Of a stretch of 64,000 nt of DNA, positions 38,364 through 48,105 are shown one piece after another. The DNA lies in assembly GCA_902579395.1 (NCBI GenBank), contig CACHGK010000004.1, positions 66,732-130,731 on the forward strand. The letters run 5' to 3'. A model generated the notes under the pieces. The model saw only the letters and a program-made list of their open reading frames with translations, was not told the DNA's origin and did no database searches. The position numbers were made by a program, and so were the translations under genes. The DNA comes from an uncultured Alphaproteobacteria bacterium. GTDB lineage: Bacteria; Pseudomonadota; Alphaproteobacteria; Methylaequorales; Methylaequoraceae. Position 1 is the first letter of the stretch; every line of letters begins with the position of its first letter.

Positions 38364-39089
38364 CTATGGGAAGGTAATGTTTTCTTTTTGATCTTTAATT
38401 TCTTTTACAAGTAATTTATTTTGACTTGAAATTGCTTCAAGTGCTGCATTTAGAGAGGAAGTACTATTGGAAAGTTCTTTTAATAATTTCATACTCTGAT
38501 TCTTCTTATTATCTTGCATCAATTTACTTAATTCTTTGTTTACACTTGCGGATGTCATAACTCCAGATTCTTGAATTGATTTACCCAATTTATCAGTTTC
38601 ATTCTTAATAGATTTGGAAAGTCCACTTGATAAATTGGTGATTTCTTTAGAGAGGTTTATCATTAGTTTTTTATCATTTGAATTTATCGCATCCGAAAGT
38701 TCTTCGATTTTAAATTTCATTTCTTCACTTGCATTTAAAAGATCAGTGTGTCTAGCAAGACTTGAGTTCATATTATCTACGGCCTTGTTTACATTCTCAA
38801 CATTTTCTGCAAATACTACCAAAGCTTCTCTACTTGTGCTAGTCATATCCTCTAACTCAGATAATGATTTGAAATATAGAAGTCCAGTAAGAATAATGGC
38901 TATAACTGCAGTTGCGATTGAACTTGAAAAAATGATTGTGGTGTATTTATGGATTTCTTTCATTTTTTGCTCCGTTTTTAGGTACTCGTTTTTAATTCTT
39001 TTATATTCTGATGTTACATCAGTTGCAGCATCAGCTGCATCAAGGGCGATTTTTATGCTCTCCTGCATTGCATTTAGTTGTTGTGTCAT
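38364..39089 (-). CDS. coiled-coil membrane protein
   Basis: TM segment TTIIFSSSIATAVIAIILTGLLYF followed by long heptad-like region. Confidence 0.55.
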   Translation of the reverse strand: MTQQLNAMQESIKIALDAADAATDVTSEYKRIKNEYLKTEQKMKEIHKYTTIIFSSSIATAVIAIILTGLLYFKSLSELEDMTSTSREALVVFAENVENVNKAVDNMNSSLARHTDLLNASEEMKFKIEELSDAINSNDKKLMINLSKEITNLSSGLSKSIKNETDKLGKSIQESGVMTSASVNKELSKLMQDNKKNQSMKLLKELSNSTSSLNAALEAISSQNKLLVKEIKDQKENITFP

Positions 39090-39286
39090 GCAATTCTTCC
39101 TTTTAATTTAATCTTAACATTTTTTTCTTTACTTGAGAAGAGTGCACAATTTGTGCCAGAAACTTTTTTTATTTCAGAATAAGGATAATTTTTTGAAATC
39201 ATGCCAAATGCTCTGCATCCATATGGAAAATCTCTTTTATAAGTTACATAAAAGTGAAGACATTTATTACAATTATTTTTTTCCAT
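39086..39286 (-). CDS. small Cys-rich protein
   Basis: CNKCLHFYVTYKRDFPYGCRAFGMISKNYPYSEIKKVSGTNCALF; four conserved-looking Cys. Confidence 0.6.
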   Translation of the reverse strand: MEKNNCNKCLHFYVTYKRDFPYGCRAFGMISKNYPYSEIKKVSGTNCALFSSKEKNVKIKLKGRIA

Positions 39287-39515
39287 TTTTGATTAAATCC
39301 CTAATTTTATAAACAATTTTTGCTATTTGGAATCTTAATGCACCACAAAAAGATGTTAAAGCACAGAACCACAGAAAAAAAGCTAGAAATATTTCTTTAT
39401 TTTCAAAAAACTCCATTGCTTTGAAATGACACACCAAGGCGCTATAAAAAAAAGCTAATGTTATAATTATCTTTGAAATATTTTGATTAATCATTTTTTC
39501 TTCCATACTCGTCAA
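39273..39515 (-). CDS. small two-TM membrane protein
   Basis: Hydrophobic ORF overlapping flhB 3' end and the downstream gene. Confidence 0.5.
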   Translation of the reverse strand: MTSMEEKMINQNISKIIITLAFFYSALVCHFKAMEFFENKEIFLAFFLWFCALTSFCGALRFQIAKIVYKIRDLIKNGKK

Positions 39516-40635
39516 AATTCATATCTTCTGGAATTTCAATTTCAGGTTTTTCAATCTCTTCACCGTTATCGACTTTATAAATGTATGCCAGGGCTATTGC
39601 AACTGCATTATAAAGTTTACTCATTATTTCATCACCAATCTCTGAGGTAAAATATAGTGCTCTTGCTAGTTTTGGACTTTGCATAGTTCCAATCTGCAAT
39701 TCTTTACCTTTTTTTATAATTTCTTCAGCATTTTTACCCTTACCTTTTGAAATAATTACAGGTGCACTAGAGTCTCCAACTTCATATTTTAGTGCTACAG
39801 CAAAATGTGTTGGGTTGGTTATAATTGCTGTTGCCTCTTGAAGATTATCAATTGAAGCAGTTTCTTTTCTTCCTTTCATTGCAGCTTGAGCCTGAAGTTT
39901 TCTTATTTTTTGTTTAACCTCCGGTTGCCCATCTGTTTCTTTGTACTCATCTTTAAGATCTTGATGAGACATTCTTAATTGTTTTATATAATCATACTTC
40001 TGGTATACAATATCAATAAAAGCTATTAATGCTAAAGCCAATAAGAGAGAAATTACTAAATCTGGAAAAAATGAAGATAACCTATTTACTGCTGAAAAAA
40101 GATTTGCAGTCGTTAAATTAGTTAAATCAGCAAGATAGTAATTTATTACAAAGTAAGAGATTATTCCTAGAAGTGAAACCTTTAAAATAGCCTTAAAGAG
40201 TTCAACTAAACCTTTGATTGAAAAAATTCTTTTTAGACCTTTAATTGGATTTATTTTTTCTATCTTCCAGTATATTGATTTTATAGAGAAGTTAATACCA
40301 CCTACTATAAATTGTGTAATAATACTAACAATAAGAAGTGGAATTGAGAAAATTAAAAAAACTTGAAGAAAAAATTTTATAACTTTTGCCATTGATTCCA
40401 ATGGTGATTTTCCGGAAACAAGTTCAGGTCCAAAAGAAAATAATGATTTACAGATTTTCAAAAAATCGTCTAAAAGCATTGGTGAAAAATAAAGTAGTAA
40501 AACCCCCATGAACATTGAAGTAAAAACAAACGCCTCCTTTGATGATAATACTTTACCATCCTCTTTTGCCTTTTCTAATCGTCTGGATGTTGGTTCCTGG
40601 GATTTTTCCTGACTATCGTCTTTTTCTTCTGCCAT
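39487..40635 (-). CDS. flhB: flagellar export protein FlhB
   Basis: EEKDDSQEKSQEPTSRRLEKAKEDGKV, NPTH autocleavage site (IITNPTHFAVALKYE). Confidence 0.95.
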   Translation of the reverse strand: MAEEKDDSQEKSQEPTSRRLEKAKEDGKVLSSKEAFVFTSMFMGVLLLYFSPMLLDDFLKICKSLFSFGPELVSGKSPLESMAKVIKFFLQVFLIFSIPLLIVSIITQFIVGGINFSIKSIYWKIEKINPIKGLKRIFSIKGLVELFKAILKVSLLGIISYFVINYYLADLTNLTTANLFSAVNRLSSFFPDLVISLLLALALIAFIDIVYQKYDYIKQLRMSHQDLKDEYKETDGQPEVKQKIRKLQAQAAMKGRKETASIDNLQEATAIITNPTHFAVALKYEVGDSSAPVIISKGKGKNAEEIIKKGKELQIGTMQSPKLARALYFTSEIGDEIMSKLYNAVAIALAYIYKVDNGEEIEKPEIEIPEDMNFDEYGRKND

Positions 40636-40644
40636 CTATTTTTC

Positions 40645-41460
40645 CTAATTAACTAGAACACTTTCAATTGATTCTAAAGAGCTTTTTGTTAATTCTGCAA
40701 ATGCATTGCCGATTGATTGAGATGAAATATACATTATGAAAAAAGCTAAAATCATCGTTACTGGAAAAGCAAAAGAGAACATATTAAGTTGGGGGGCGGC
40801 CCGAGTAATAATTCCAACTGCTATATTTGTCATCAAAAGTGCACCAACAACTGGAAGCATTATAAGACCACCTGTATAAAACATTGCTCCAGCTGCTTCG
40901 ATGCCAATACCAACCAATTCAATTGATGGTATGCCGTTGTTGATATTGAATATTTCAAAACTTTTAAATAAAAATTCAATAGCAATCAAATGCCCATTTA
41001 AAGACAAAAAAATTGTTATCAGAAAAAGATCTAGAATCAAACTCATAACAGGAGTTTGTCCTCCAGTATCTGGGTCCACCATTTGCGAAAAACCTAATCC
41101 TGTTGTTGATGCAATTTTTTCTCCCGCCAAACTTGCAGCAGCGAACCAAATTGTTAGAGTTAATCCTAATGACAATCCAATCAAAAGTTCAACAACCACA
41201 ACTGTAAAAAGATTTTCAAGAATTTTTTCAGAAATTTCTAAATCAGAGAGATAACCGAAGTAAAAAAATGAAATGATAAGTGAGAAAACAATTTTTACAT
41301 TTAATGGAATGACTCTAGAGCCAAGAAAAGGACTAGATATGAAAAACGCTGAAAGTCTGATAGAACATAAAAAAAACTTAAATAAATATTCCAGCAAAGA
41401 GTTAAGCTCAAGCCCTGGTAATGGATCCATTGGACTAAAAAATGGGAGAGGAATAAACAT
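40645..41460 (-). CDS. fliR: flagellar export protein FliR
   Basis: RLSAFFISSPFLGSRVIPLNVKIVFSL, GEKIASTTGLGFSQMVDPDTG. Confidence 0.92.
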   Translation of the reverse strand: MFIPLPFFSPMDPLPGLELNSLLEYLFKFFLCSIRLSAFFISSPFLGSRVIPLNVKIVFSLIISFFYFGYLSDLEISEKILENLFTVVVVELLIGLSLGLTLTIWFAAASLAGEKIASTTGLGFSQMVDPDTGGQTPVMSLILDLFLITIFLSLNGHLIAIEFLFKSFEIFNINNGIPSIELVGIGIEAAGAMFYTGGLIMLPVVGALLMTNIAVGIITRAAPQLNMFSFAFPVTMILAFFIMYISSQSIGNAFAELTKSSLESIESVLVN

Positions 41461-41726
41461 TAATTTATACCTGAAATTGTATCAAATATAAAATCAAAGT
41501 AATCTGTTAGGCTAACTAGAAAAAAATTGGCTAAGAAACCCATTGCAAAAATTACTAAAACTATTTTTGGAACAAAACTCAATGTCATCTCTTGTATTGA
41601 CGTCGCAGCCTGAATAATTCCAATAATTAGACCTATTGCTAAGGCAGCACCGAGGAATGGACCACTTGAAATTAAAACTTGATAGAAGGCTAATCTTACC
41701 ATTTCAACATTTTCATCAAATCCCAT
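41460..41726 (-). CDS. fliQ: flagellar export protein FliQ
   Basis: LGAALAIGLIIGIIQAATSIQEMTLSFVPKI. Confidence 0.93.
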   Translation of the reverse strand: MGFDENVEMVRLAFYQVLISSGPFLGAALAIGLIIGIIQAATSIQEMTLSFVPKIVLVIFAMGFLANFFLVSLTDYFDFIFDTISGIN

Positions 41727-41747
41727 ATCTAACTCCGTATATTAATT

Positions 41748-42494
41748 TTATGAAAAAGTTCCCACAAGAGACCCAACTGTCATTGACCATCCATCAACTA
41801 GTACAAAAAGTAAAAGTTTGAAGGGTAGGGCAATCAACATAGGAGACAACATCATCATACCTAAAGACATCAAAACTGAGGCGACCACCATATCAATAAC
41901 AAGAAAAGGTAAGAATAAAAGAAATCCAATTTGAAACGCAGTCTTTAGTTCACTCGTTATGTATGCTGGTAAAACAATATAGAATGGAACCTCTGAACTA
42001 TTTTCAAAATTTCCTTCATTTGCCATTTGAGCAAACATTAAAAGATCATTTTTTCTTGTATTTTTTATCATGAATTTTTTTAACTCACCTCCACCAGTCT
42101 CTACTGCTTCACTTAAATTCATTTCACCTTTATTGTATGGTTCTGAAACATCTGAATAAATTTTATTGAAAGTTGGGGCCATAACAAAAAATGTTAAAAA
42201 TAAAGAAATTGCTACTAATATTTGATTTGGAGGTGTTTGTTGTGTGCCAAGAGCTTGTCTTAGAATAGACATAACAATTATTATTCGTGTGAAAGCTGTC
42301 ATACCTAAAACCAAAGAAGGTAAAATAGTTAGCGCTGTCATTAGGGCTAAAATTTTTAATGAAATAGAATAAGTCTTTGTTCCATTAGCTGCTTCAGTAA
42401 TTGTAAGAGCGTCTAAACCCTCAGGAGAAACTTGAGTAATCCCAAATACAGGGAAAAAAAGAATAAAAAATAATATTATACTATTTTTTTTCAT
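41748..42494 (-). CDS. fliP: flagellar export protein FliP
   Basis: MTAFTRIIIVMSILRQALGTQQTPPNQILVAISLFLTFF. Confidence 0.95.
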   Translation of the reverse strand: MKKNSIILFFILFFPVFGITQVSPEGLDALTITEAANGTKTYSISLKILALMTALTILPSLVLGMTAFTRIIIVMSILRQALGTQQTPPNQILVAISLFLTFFVMAPTFNKIYSDVSEPYNKGEMNLSEAVETGGGELKKFMIKNTRKNDLLMFAQMANEGNFENSSEVPFYIVLPAYITSELKTAFQIGFLLFLPFLVIDMVVASVLMSLGMMMLSPMLIALPFKLLLFVLVDGWSMTVGSLVGTFS

Positions 42495-42807
42495 TCATAA
42501 GCCTTTTCTCAAACACTTTCTCAAGATGGTTTGTTCTTACTTTATTGTTTTTAATTTCTGTCAGTAAAGACCCTGAGTTTTTTCCTGATATAAAAAGATA
42601 ATCTTTGTCATCTAGATTTAAAATTAAGGCTCGGTCTCCTTGACCAAGAATTGTAACTTCCGAAACCTTCATTCTTTTTTTAGAATTAATTGTTCTGGTA
42701 ATGAGGTGTCTGTTTTTTTTTATATAATAAAAAGCTACGAATAGAACAGCTAGGAAGCCTAAGACAAGTAAATAGTTAGCTAAGCTTGGTCCTGAGTATT
42801 CTGGCAT
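42481..42807 (-). CDS. fliO: flagellar protein FliO
   Basis: Small single-TM protein directly before fliP; SEVTILGQGDRALILNLDDKDYLF. Confidence 0.78.
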   Translation of the reverse strand: MPEYSGPSLANYLLVLGFLAVLFVAFYYIKKNRHLITRTINSKKRMKVSEVTILGQGDRALILNLDDKDYLFISGKNSGSLLTEIKNNKVRTNHLEKVFEKRLMNEKK

Positions 42808-42843
42808 TTTTCCTCTCTAGTTAAAATTATGTGAGAAAGGAAA

Positions 42844-42859
42844 AGCAAGATTCTTGCCA
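42844..42859 (-). promoter_or_regulatory. sigma54 promoter (TGGCAAGAATCTTGCT) upstream of fliO
   Basis: Canonical elements and spacing; predicted TSS 26 nt before fliO ATG. Confidence 0.82.
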
Positions 42860-42940
42860 TCATGGAAAATGTTTTTCTAAGTTATTGATTTTACTGATAA
42901 AAAAATAATATAAATTTTATCTTTGTCAATTTAATGACAT

Positions 42941-43357
42941 TTATAAATTTTGCATTAGCTCTTCAGGAGTAGCGACCTCGGTAAATCTTATTCCAAACTT
43001 TTCTCCTACCATGACAACTTCACCTTTAGCTATTTTAGTTCCATTTGCTAATATATCTAATGCATCTCCTGCTAATCTATCGAGTTCAATAACTGAACCT
43101 TCATTAAGTCGTAATAGATCTTTGATTTTAATTTCAGTATTACCAACCTCGACTGTAAGTTTAACTTCTATATTTTCTAAAAGTCTTAAATTACTGACAG
43201 CAGTTGAACTTGGTTCCACTTTGTTGTCTGTTTCTGTTTTATTTGTTGATTCACCAGCTGCATCATTTGGAGTCTCGGAAGCTTTTCCTTCTTCTTTTAT
43301 CTCTTCCTTGACTTCTTCTGGTTTATTATTTTCTTTTTCTGCCATTTCTGCATTCAT
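42941..43357 (-). CDS. fliN: flagellar motor switch protein FliN
   Basis: LTVEVGNTEIKIKDLLRLNEGSVIELDRLAGDALDILANGTKIAKGEVVMVGEKFGIRFTEV. Confidence 0.95.
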   Translation of the reverse strand: MNAEMAEKENNKPEEVKEEIKEEGKASETPNDAAGESTNKTETDNKVEPSSTAVSNLRLLENIEVKLTVEVGNTEIKIKDLLRLNEGSVIELDRLAGDALDILANGTKIAKGEVVMVGEKFGIRFTEVATPEELMQNL

Positions 43358-43368
43358 AGTTTATCTCC

Positions 43369-44346
43369 TTAATTTGATCTACTTGCTAATTTAACTGAAG
43401 CATTTCCATTTAGTTCTCCCATTTCTGCCTTATAATATTTTTGATTTTCAACGTAAAAATCAACAGTATCTTCCAAATTTACATTCAATGTATCTCCTGG
43501 TTTCATCCTTAGAAGTTTCGACATTGAAACAATTGGTTCTGAAAGATTACTTTTTACCATTAATGGTACTTCTAAGACAGCTTTTTCTAATTTATCTCTC
43601 CACGACATGTTAGATTCAACAACATCAGACTGAACCCTTGATCTAAGGAGAGACGACACTGGTTTAAGAGTTTGGAGAGGATACACTATGTCAAAAGACA
43701 TAGAATCAATATTGGGTAACTGCATAACGAATGAACAAACTATTACTAAATCTGAAGATTCAACAAATGCTGCAAATTGTGGATTTTGTTCTCTACTTTG
43801 AAATTTAATTGTAATTGGTGTTAAGTCTTTCCAGCACAATTCTAAAACATCTGATATACCATTATTTATTACCTCAATGATCTTTTCTTCGGTTGCAGTA
43901 AATTCAGTTCTTGCAGCATCATTAACTTCTAATTTTCCACCATATCTACTACTTGTACAAAGACTCACAAAAGATGGAGGCAGAACTGTTAACATTGATC
44001 CTCTTAATTCATCAATTCTACTGTTTGTTAAACTCATAAAGGCGTCTAAACCTGAACTATATTCCTCAAAAGATTTTACTTCGGGAGGAAATGAACTTAT
44101 TCTTGGTTGAACTCTCAATAAAGGAAGAAAGACTCCCCTTACTGTCCTCGCAAATCTCTCGTTAATTAATCTTAAAGCGTAGTAATCTCCCAAGAGAGAC
44201 AAGTCATCTGAGCCAAAATTAAATTTCTTATATTCAATTTCTTTTCCATCCCTCACAGACGTTGATGCACTTAAGTCTCCAGACTTAAGTCCATCCATAA
44301 GTGCGCTAACTTCTTCACTTGATAATTTTCTTGATGGTTCACTCAT
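43369..44346 (-). CDS. fliM: flagellar motor switch protein FliM
   Basis: LSSEEVSALMDGL, NERFARTVRGVFLPLLRV, C-terminal SpoA-like domain. Confidence 0.92.
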   Translation of the reverse strand: MSEPSRKLSSEEVSALMDGLKSGDLSASTSVRDGKEIEYKKFNFGSDDLSLLGDYYALRLINERFARTVRGVFLPLLRVQPRISSFPPEVKSFEEYSSGLDAFMSLTNSRIDELRGSMLTVLPPSFVSLCTSSRYGGKLEVNDAARTEFTATEEKIIEVINNGISDVLELCWKDLTPITIKFQSREQNPQFAAFVESSDLVIVCSFVMQLPNIDSMSFDIVYPLQTLKPVSSLLRSRVQSDVVESNMSWRDKLEKAVLEVPLMVKSNLSEPIVSMSKLLRMKPGDTLNVNLEDTVDFYVENQKYYKAEMGELNGNASVKLASRSN

Positions 44347-44361
44347 ATCATTTAACTTTAA

Positions 44362-44994
44362 TTATTGTACAACAAAAGAGGTAAAATGAACATTTTCAAT
44401 ACCCCCAAATCCTTCGACTTTCATTAAAACTTCATTAATTCCGTCTCTTAGTGATTCAGCCAATTTATATTTGCCATCTCTACCGGAAATATCCTCTGAC
44501 GAAAATTCCGACATTATTGTTAATATTTCTGATCTTAATGCTAGTTGGTGACTCTCAACATTTGCCATAACCTGCTCGTCGTATTGCGTTGACACCCCTA
44601 CAGATAATTGGAGAAACTTTTTTGATCCTTTAAGATTTGCTGTGAAATTTCCTGGAAACTCATAGTACGTTGTTGTGAATATTTCTTCATCGGGGGTGAT
44701 TTTAGGAATTTTCTTTGGTCCTGTTGGACAATTTCCTTCTTCATCTTTCTCTTCCTCTGCACATTCTTCGGCAAGCTCTTCCTCTTTTTCTTGATTTTCT
44801 TGATCTGATTCTTTAGGATTTTCTTTTTTTTCAATTATTTTTGATATCTCGGTTGATGGGTCTGTTTCATCTCCCCCTCCAACAAACATTCCAACGCCAA
44901 TCCCGCCTCCTAGTAGAACAATCCCTCCAACAATCATAAGGATTAATTTAATTGGGGATTTTTTTTCGTTTTCTTGATTATTTTCTTCTGCCAT
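44362..44994 (-). CDS. fliL: flagellar basal body-associated protein FliL
   Basis: N-terminal TM, acidic linker, YYEFPGNFTANLKGSKKFLQLSVGVSTQYDEQV...RSEILTIMSEFSSEDISG. Confidence 0.88.
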   Translation of the reverse strand: MAEENNQENEKKSPIKLILMIVGGIVLLGGGIGVGMFVGGGDETDPSTEISKIIEKKENPKESDQENQEKEEELAEECAEEEKDEEGNCPTGPKKIPKITPDEEIFTTTYYEFPGNFTANLKGSKKFLQLSVGVSTQYDEQVMANVESHQLALRSEILTIMSEFSSEDISGRDGKYKLAESLRDGINEVLMKVEGFGGIENVHFTSFVVQ

Positions 44995-45021
44995 TTTTAT
45001 CTCCTTAATACTTTAAATCAA

Positions 45022-46299
45022 TTAGGCATTTACATCAATATTATGATTGTTTATTTTTTTTAAATTGGTGAGGTTTTCTTTTTTCTTCTTTATTACACCT
45101 TCTGATGAAAATTCACCTTTATTTTTTTTGTTACTAAAACTTCCATTTTGATTATTATTCATAAAACTTGCAAAAGCTTTATTTTCCTTCTCAGCCAATT
45201 CTTCAAATTTTGAAAAATTTTCATTTAAAATATTTACGACTTCTTGATTTTCAGAACTGAGATTAATAATTGTTTTATTATTTTTGACTGAAACTTCTAA
45301 ACTTAATTTTCCAAGATTTTTAGGTTTCAACTCAATTTCTATTTTATTTAAATTATTTTTTATAGAATTTTTGATAATTTTTGAAAATTTTTCACCCCAA
45401 CTACTTTCTAATAAATCTAAAAATTCTTTTCCTACAATATTTGTTTGAGTTTTATTATTTTCTGAAAATTTTATGTCATTAGTTTTTATATCTTTCTTCA
45501 GACTTACTTTATTATCCCCAAAATTTTGAGTTTTTATATTTTTGTTTATATTAAAGTTTAACCCTAATTTTTGCTCAGTAATCTTTAATTTTTTATTTTC
45601 TAAATCATCTTTAGAAAAATTATTTAACTGTTTGTTTTTTTTTTTTGATTTCTTTTGAATCAAGTTTATTTTTGATTCATCAGCATGGGTTTTATAAGAA
45701 TTTTTAAAGTCAGTAGTTAATCTCTCTGATCCTTTGTCAGTCTCAAACTTAATATCTTTAAAATTTAAAGAGTCTATTTCTTTTTTCCTAGGATTTTGTT
45801 TATTAACTGTCTTTTTTGTTATATTAAACTCTAAATTTTGTAATTTGACAAAATCATCTATCTTATTTAAATCTTCTTTTTTAAGATGATTTTCTGGTTT
45901 GAGGCTTCTGAAAAATTCTATTTGATTAATTGAAGTTTTTTTTTTGTTAATAGCTTCGGGGTGACTTTCAATTCCAAATTCTTTGTAAAATGTTTGTACA
46001 AGGGATTTAGCCAATTCAATGTCGTTATTATTGATTATTTCATTTTCAAAAAGGGGTTTTTCCGAATCAGTTGTTAATTGTGAGTTTGTATTTTTGTTAA
46101 TATTTTGATTAATTAATGCTTTCTCAGAAATTACACTCGCAAGCTTTTCTTTATTACTTTCGGTGAAATGTTCATCAGACATTATACTAGAACTCATTAG
46201 AGCAAAGAGTTCTGCAAATAGTTCATTTGTTTTATCACTTGATAAGTTTGAATCGACTATTTTAAATTTATTACTTAAATTGTTATTAATTGCAACCAT
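45022..46299 (-). CDS. fliK: flagellar hook-length control protein FliK; start reassigned to internal ATG
   Basis: C-terminal IEIELKPKNLGKLSLEVSVKNNKTIINLSSENQEVVNIL; sigma54 promoter at 46324-46339 places the TSS downstream of the ORF-track start at 46320. Confidence 0.82.
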   Translation of the reverse strand: MVAINNNLSNKFKIVDSNLSSDKTNELFAELFALMSSSIMSDEHFTESNKEKLASVISEKALINQNINKNTNSQLTTDSEKPLFENEIINNNDIELAKSLVQTFYKEFGIESHPEAINKKKTSINQIEFFRSLKPENHLKKEDLNKIDDFVKLQNLEFNITKKTVNKQNPRKKEIDSLNFKDIKFETDKGSERLTTDFKNSYKTHADESKINLIQKKSKKKNKQLNNFSKDDLENKKLKITEQKLGLNFNINKNIKTQNFGDNKVSLKKDIKTNDIKFSENNKTQTNIVGKEFLDLLESSWGEKFSKIIKNSIKNNLNKIEIELKPKNLGKLSLEVSVKNNKTIINLSSENQEVVNILNENFSKFEELAEKENKAFASFMNNNQNGSFSNKKNKGEFSSEGVIKKKKENLTNLKKINNHNIDVNA

Positions 46300-46323
46300 A
46301 ACTGCTCTTTCTGCACGCATTTC

Positions 46324-46339
46324 TGCAATAATAGTGCCA
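46324..46339 (-). promoter_or_regulatory. sigma54 promoter (TGGCACTATTATTGCA) upstream of fliK
   Basis: TGGCACT-N4-TTGCA, in the short fliJ-fliK gap. Confidence 0.82.
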
Positions 46340-46342
46340 CTA

Positions 46343-46756
46343 CTAAAGAAGTGGAATGTTTTTTGGTCTAAAATAGTTTTCTTTTTTTAATTCTGATAAA
46401 TTATCCAACTTACTCTGGTTCATCTTCTTTCTTAAGTTAATTTTTTCCTTTTGTTTTTCAATTTTTCCAATTTCTGATAGATTTTCTTTAATCTCGTTAT
46501 TAATGTGTCCTTCTCTATTACTTGATATTTCAAGCTTATTCATCAAACTTGCTCTAAAAGAAGCCTTAGCTTTTATATCTGAGCCAAATTCCTCTTTGGA
46601 ATCAGAGGTATTTTTTTCAGAGAGCATTTCTATCAAAGTTTTTTTAACTAAATTAATTTTGCTTTTTTCTTCATTCAAAGCTGAGAGATTATTAAGTAGT
46701 TTAAATTTATTTAATTTTTTTAAGATCAAAAATAGATCGTATTTATTCTTTTTCAT
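46343..46756 (-). CDS. fliJ: FliJ-like coiled-coil protein
   Basis: Position between fliI and fliK; charged coiled-coil composition; no strong motif. Confidence 0.6.
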   Translation of the reverse strand: MKKNKYDLFLILKKLNKFKLLNNLSALNEEKSKINLVKKTLIEMLSEKNTSDSKEEFGSDIKAKASFRASLMNKLEISSNREGHINNEIKENLSEIGKIEKQKEKINLRKKMNQSKLDNLSELKKENYFRPKNIPLL

Positions 46757-46757
46757 A

Positions 46758-48077
46758 TTAGTTTATTTTTTTTAAGCTTTCACAACTGTCATTAAAATTT
46801 GATTTTATTTTGTAACTTTGTTTTATGAGCTCGCAAATTTTGGACCAATTATTTAAAGCGCTGTCAATATCAGAATTTTGTCCTTTGCTATAACCACCCA
46901 TCAGAACCAATTCTTTATTTTCTTGATAAATAGAAAAGAGTTTTTTTACAAATTCTGATCTTTTTTGTTGATCCTCAGAAACAATATTATTCATAACTCT
47001 ACTTAAAGATTGATTTAAGTCTATTGCAGGAAAAATCCCCAGCTGTGCAAGGTCTCTTGACAGTACTATATGTCCATCTAATATAGCTCTTGCAGTATCA
47101 ACAACAGGATCATTCGTGTCATCAGAATCAGCCAAGATCGTATAAAAACTTGTTATTGTCCCTTCATTTTTTCCACCTGATCCAGTTCGTTCTATTAGAT
47201 TTGGGATCATTGATATTACAGACGGAGGATAACCCTTTGAAGTAGGTTGTTCTCCTAATGCTAATCCTACTTCTCTTTTTGCATGTGCAATTCTTGTCAA
47301 AGAATCCATGATTAATAAAACGTTCTTACCTTTAGATCTAAAGAACTCTGCAATAGAAGTTGCTCTTTCAGCTCCTTTAATTCTTAGAAGTGGGGAATTG
47401 TCTGCTGGTACCGCAACAATAACGGTCCTTCTTCTAGATTCATCGTTCAAAATTTCTGACACAAAATTCCCTAACTCTCTTCCTCTTTCACCAATTAATG
47501 CAACCACAACTACATCGGCATCAGTAAACTTTGTCATCATTCCTAATAAAATAGACTTCCCAACTCCTGAACCAGCAATTATTCCAAGTCTTTGCCCCCG
47601 TCCAACTGTAAAAAGAGAATTGATTGCCCTAATCCCAACATCTAAAACTTCTTTGATGGGTTTTCTTGACATTGGATTTATAGGTTTTCCATTTATGGGC
47701 CACATTTCTTCTGATTCAATATGATTTGAAACACCATCTATTGGTCTACCAAAAGCGTCCAAAACTCTTCCAAGCAATCCAAAACCTACATCAACATTAT
47801 TTGATGAGCTTAAAACTTTGACTGAAGACCCTAAAACAATGTTTGAATTTTGTTGATGAACTGCAATTATATTTTTGTTCTCTCTAAATCCTATGATTTC
47901 TCCAGTGACTTTGGTACTGTCATTGCATTCAATCTCACATATTGTCCCAATGGGTGAAGGAAAAGAATCACATTCAACAACTTTTCCATCAAATTTTGAG
48001 GTTTTACTTTTGTAGACCCTATTTTCACTAATACTGTGTTTTTCTATAGTTTTTAATATGTTTTTTGCAAGGATCAT
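46758..48077 (-). CDS. fliI: flagellum-specific ATPase FliI
   Basis: GIIAGSGVGKSILLGMM Walker A, ALIGERGRELGNFV, MDSLTRIAHAKREVGLALGEQPTSKGYPPSV; ATG at 48077 preferred over TTG at 48134 that overlaps fliH. Confidence 0.94.
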   Translation of the reverse strand: MILAKNILKTIEKHSISENRVYKSKTSKFDGKVVECDSFPSPIGTICEIECNDSTKVTGEIIGFRENKNIIAVHQQNSNIVLGSSVKVLSSSNNVDVGFGLLGRVLDAFGRPIDGVSNHIESEEMWPINGKPINPMSRKPIKEVLDVGIRAINSLFTVGRGQRLGIIAGSGVGKSILLGMMTKFTDADVVVVALIGERGRELGNFVSEILNDESRRRTVIVAVPADNSPLLRIKGAERATSIAEFFRSKGKNVLLIMDSLTRIAHAKREVGLALGEQPTSKGYPPSVISMIPNLIERTGSGGKNEGTITSFYTILADSDDTNDPVVDTARAILDGHIVLSRDLAQLGIFPAIDLNQSLSRVMNNIVSEDQQKRSEFVKKLFSIYQENKELVLMGGYSKGQNSDIDSALNNWSKICELIKQSYKIKSNFNDSCESLKKIN

Positions 48078-48105
48078 AGGTAAGTAAAAAAATTTATTAA
48101 ATTTT

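Noticed and set aside
38614-39111. 165-aa plus-strand ORF opposite the coiled-coil membrane protein
   Set aside because: Antisense to a gene with clear operon context; Ser/Ile-rich reverse translation of a coiled coil.
47308-47724. 138-aa plus-strand ORF opposite fliI
   Set aside because: fliI motifs on the minus strand are unambiguous.
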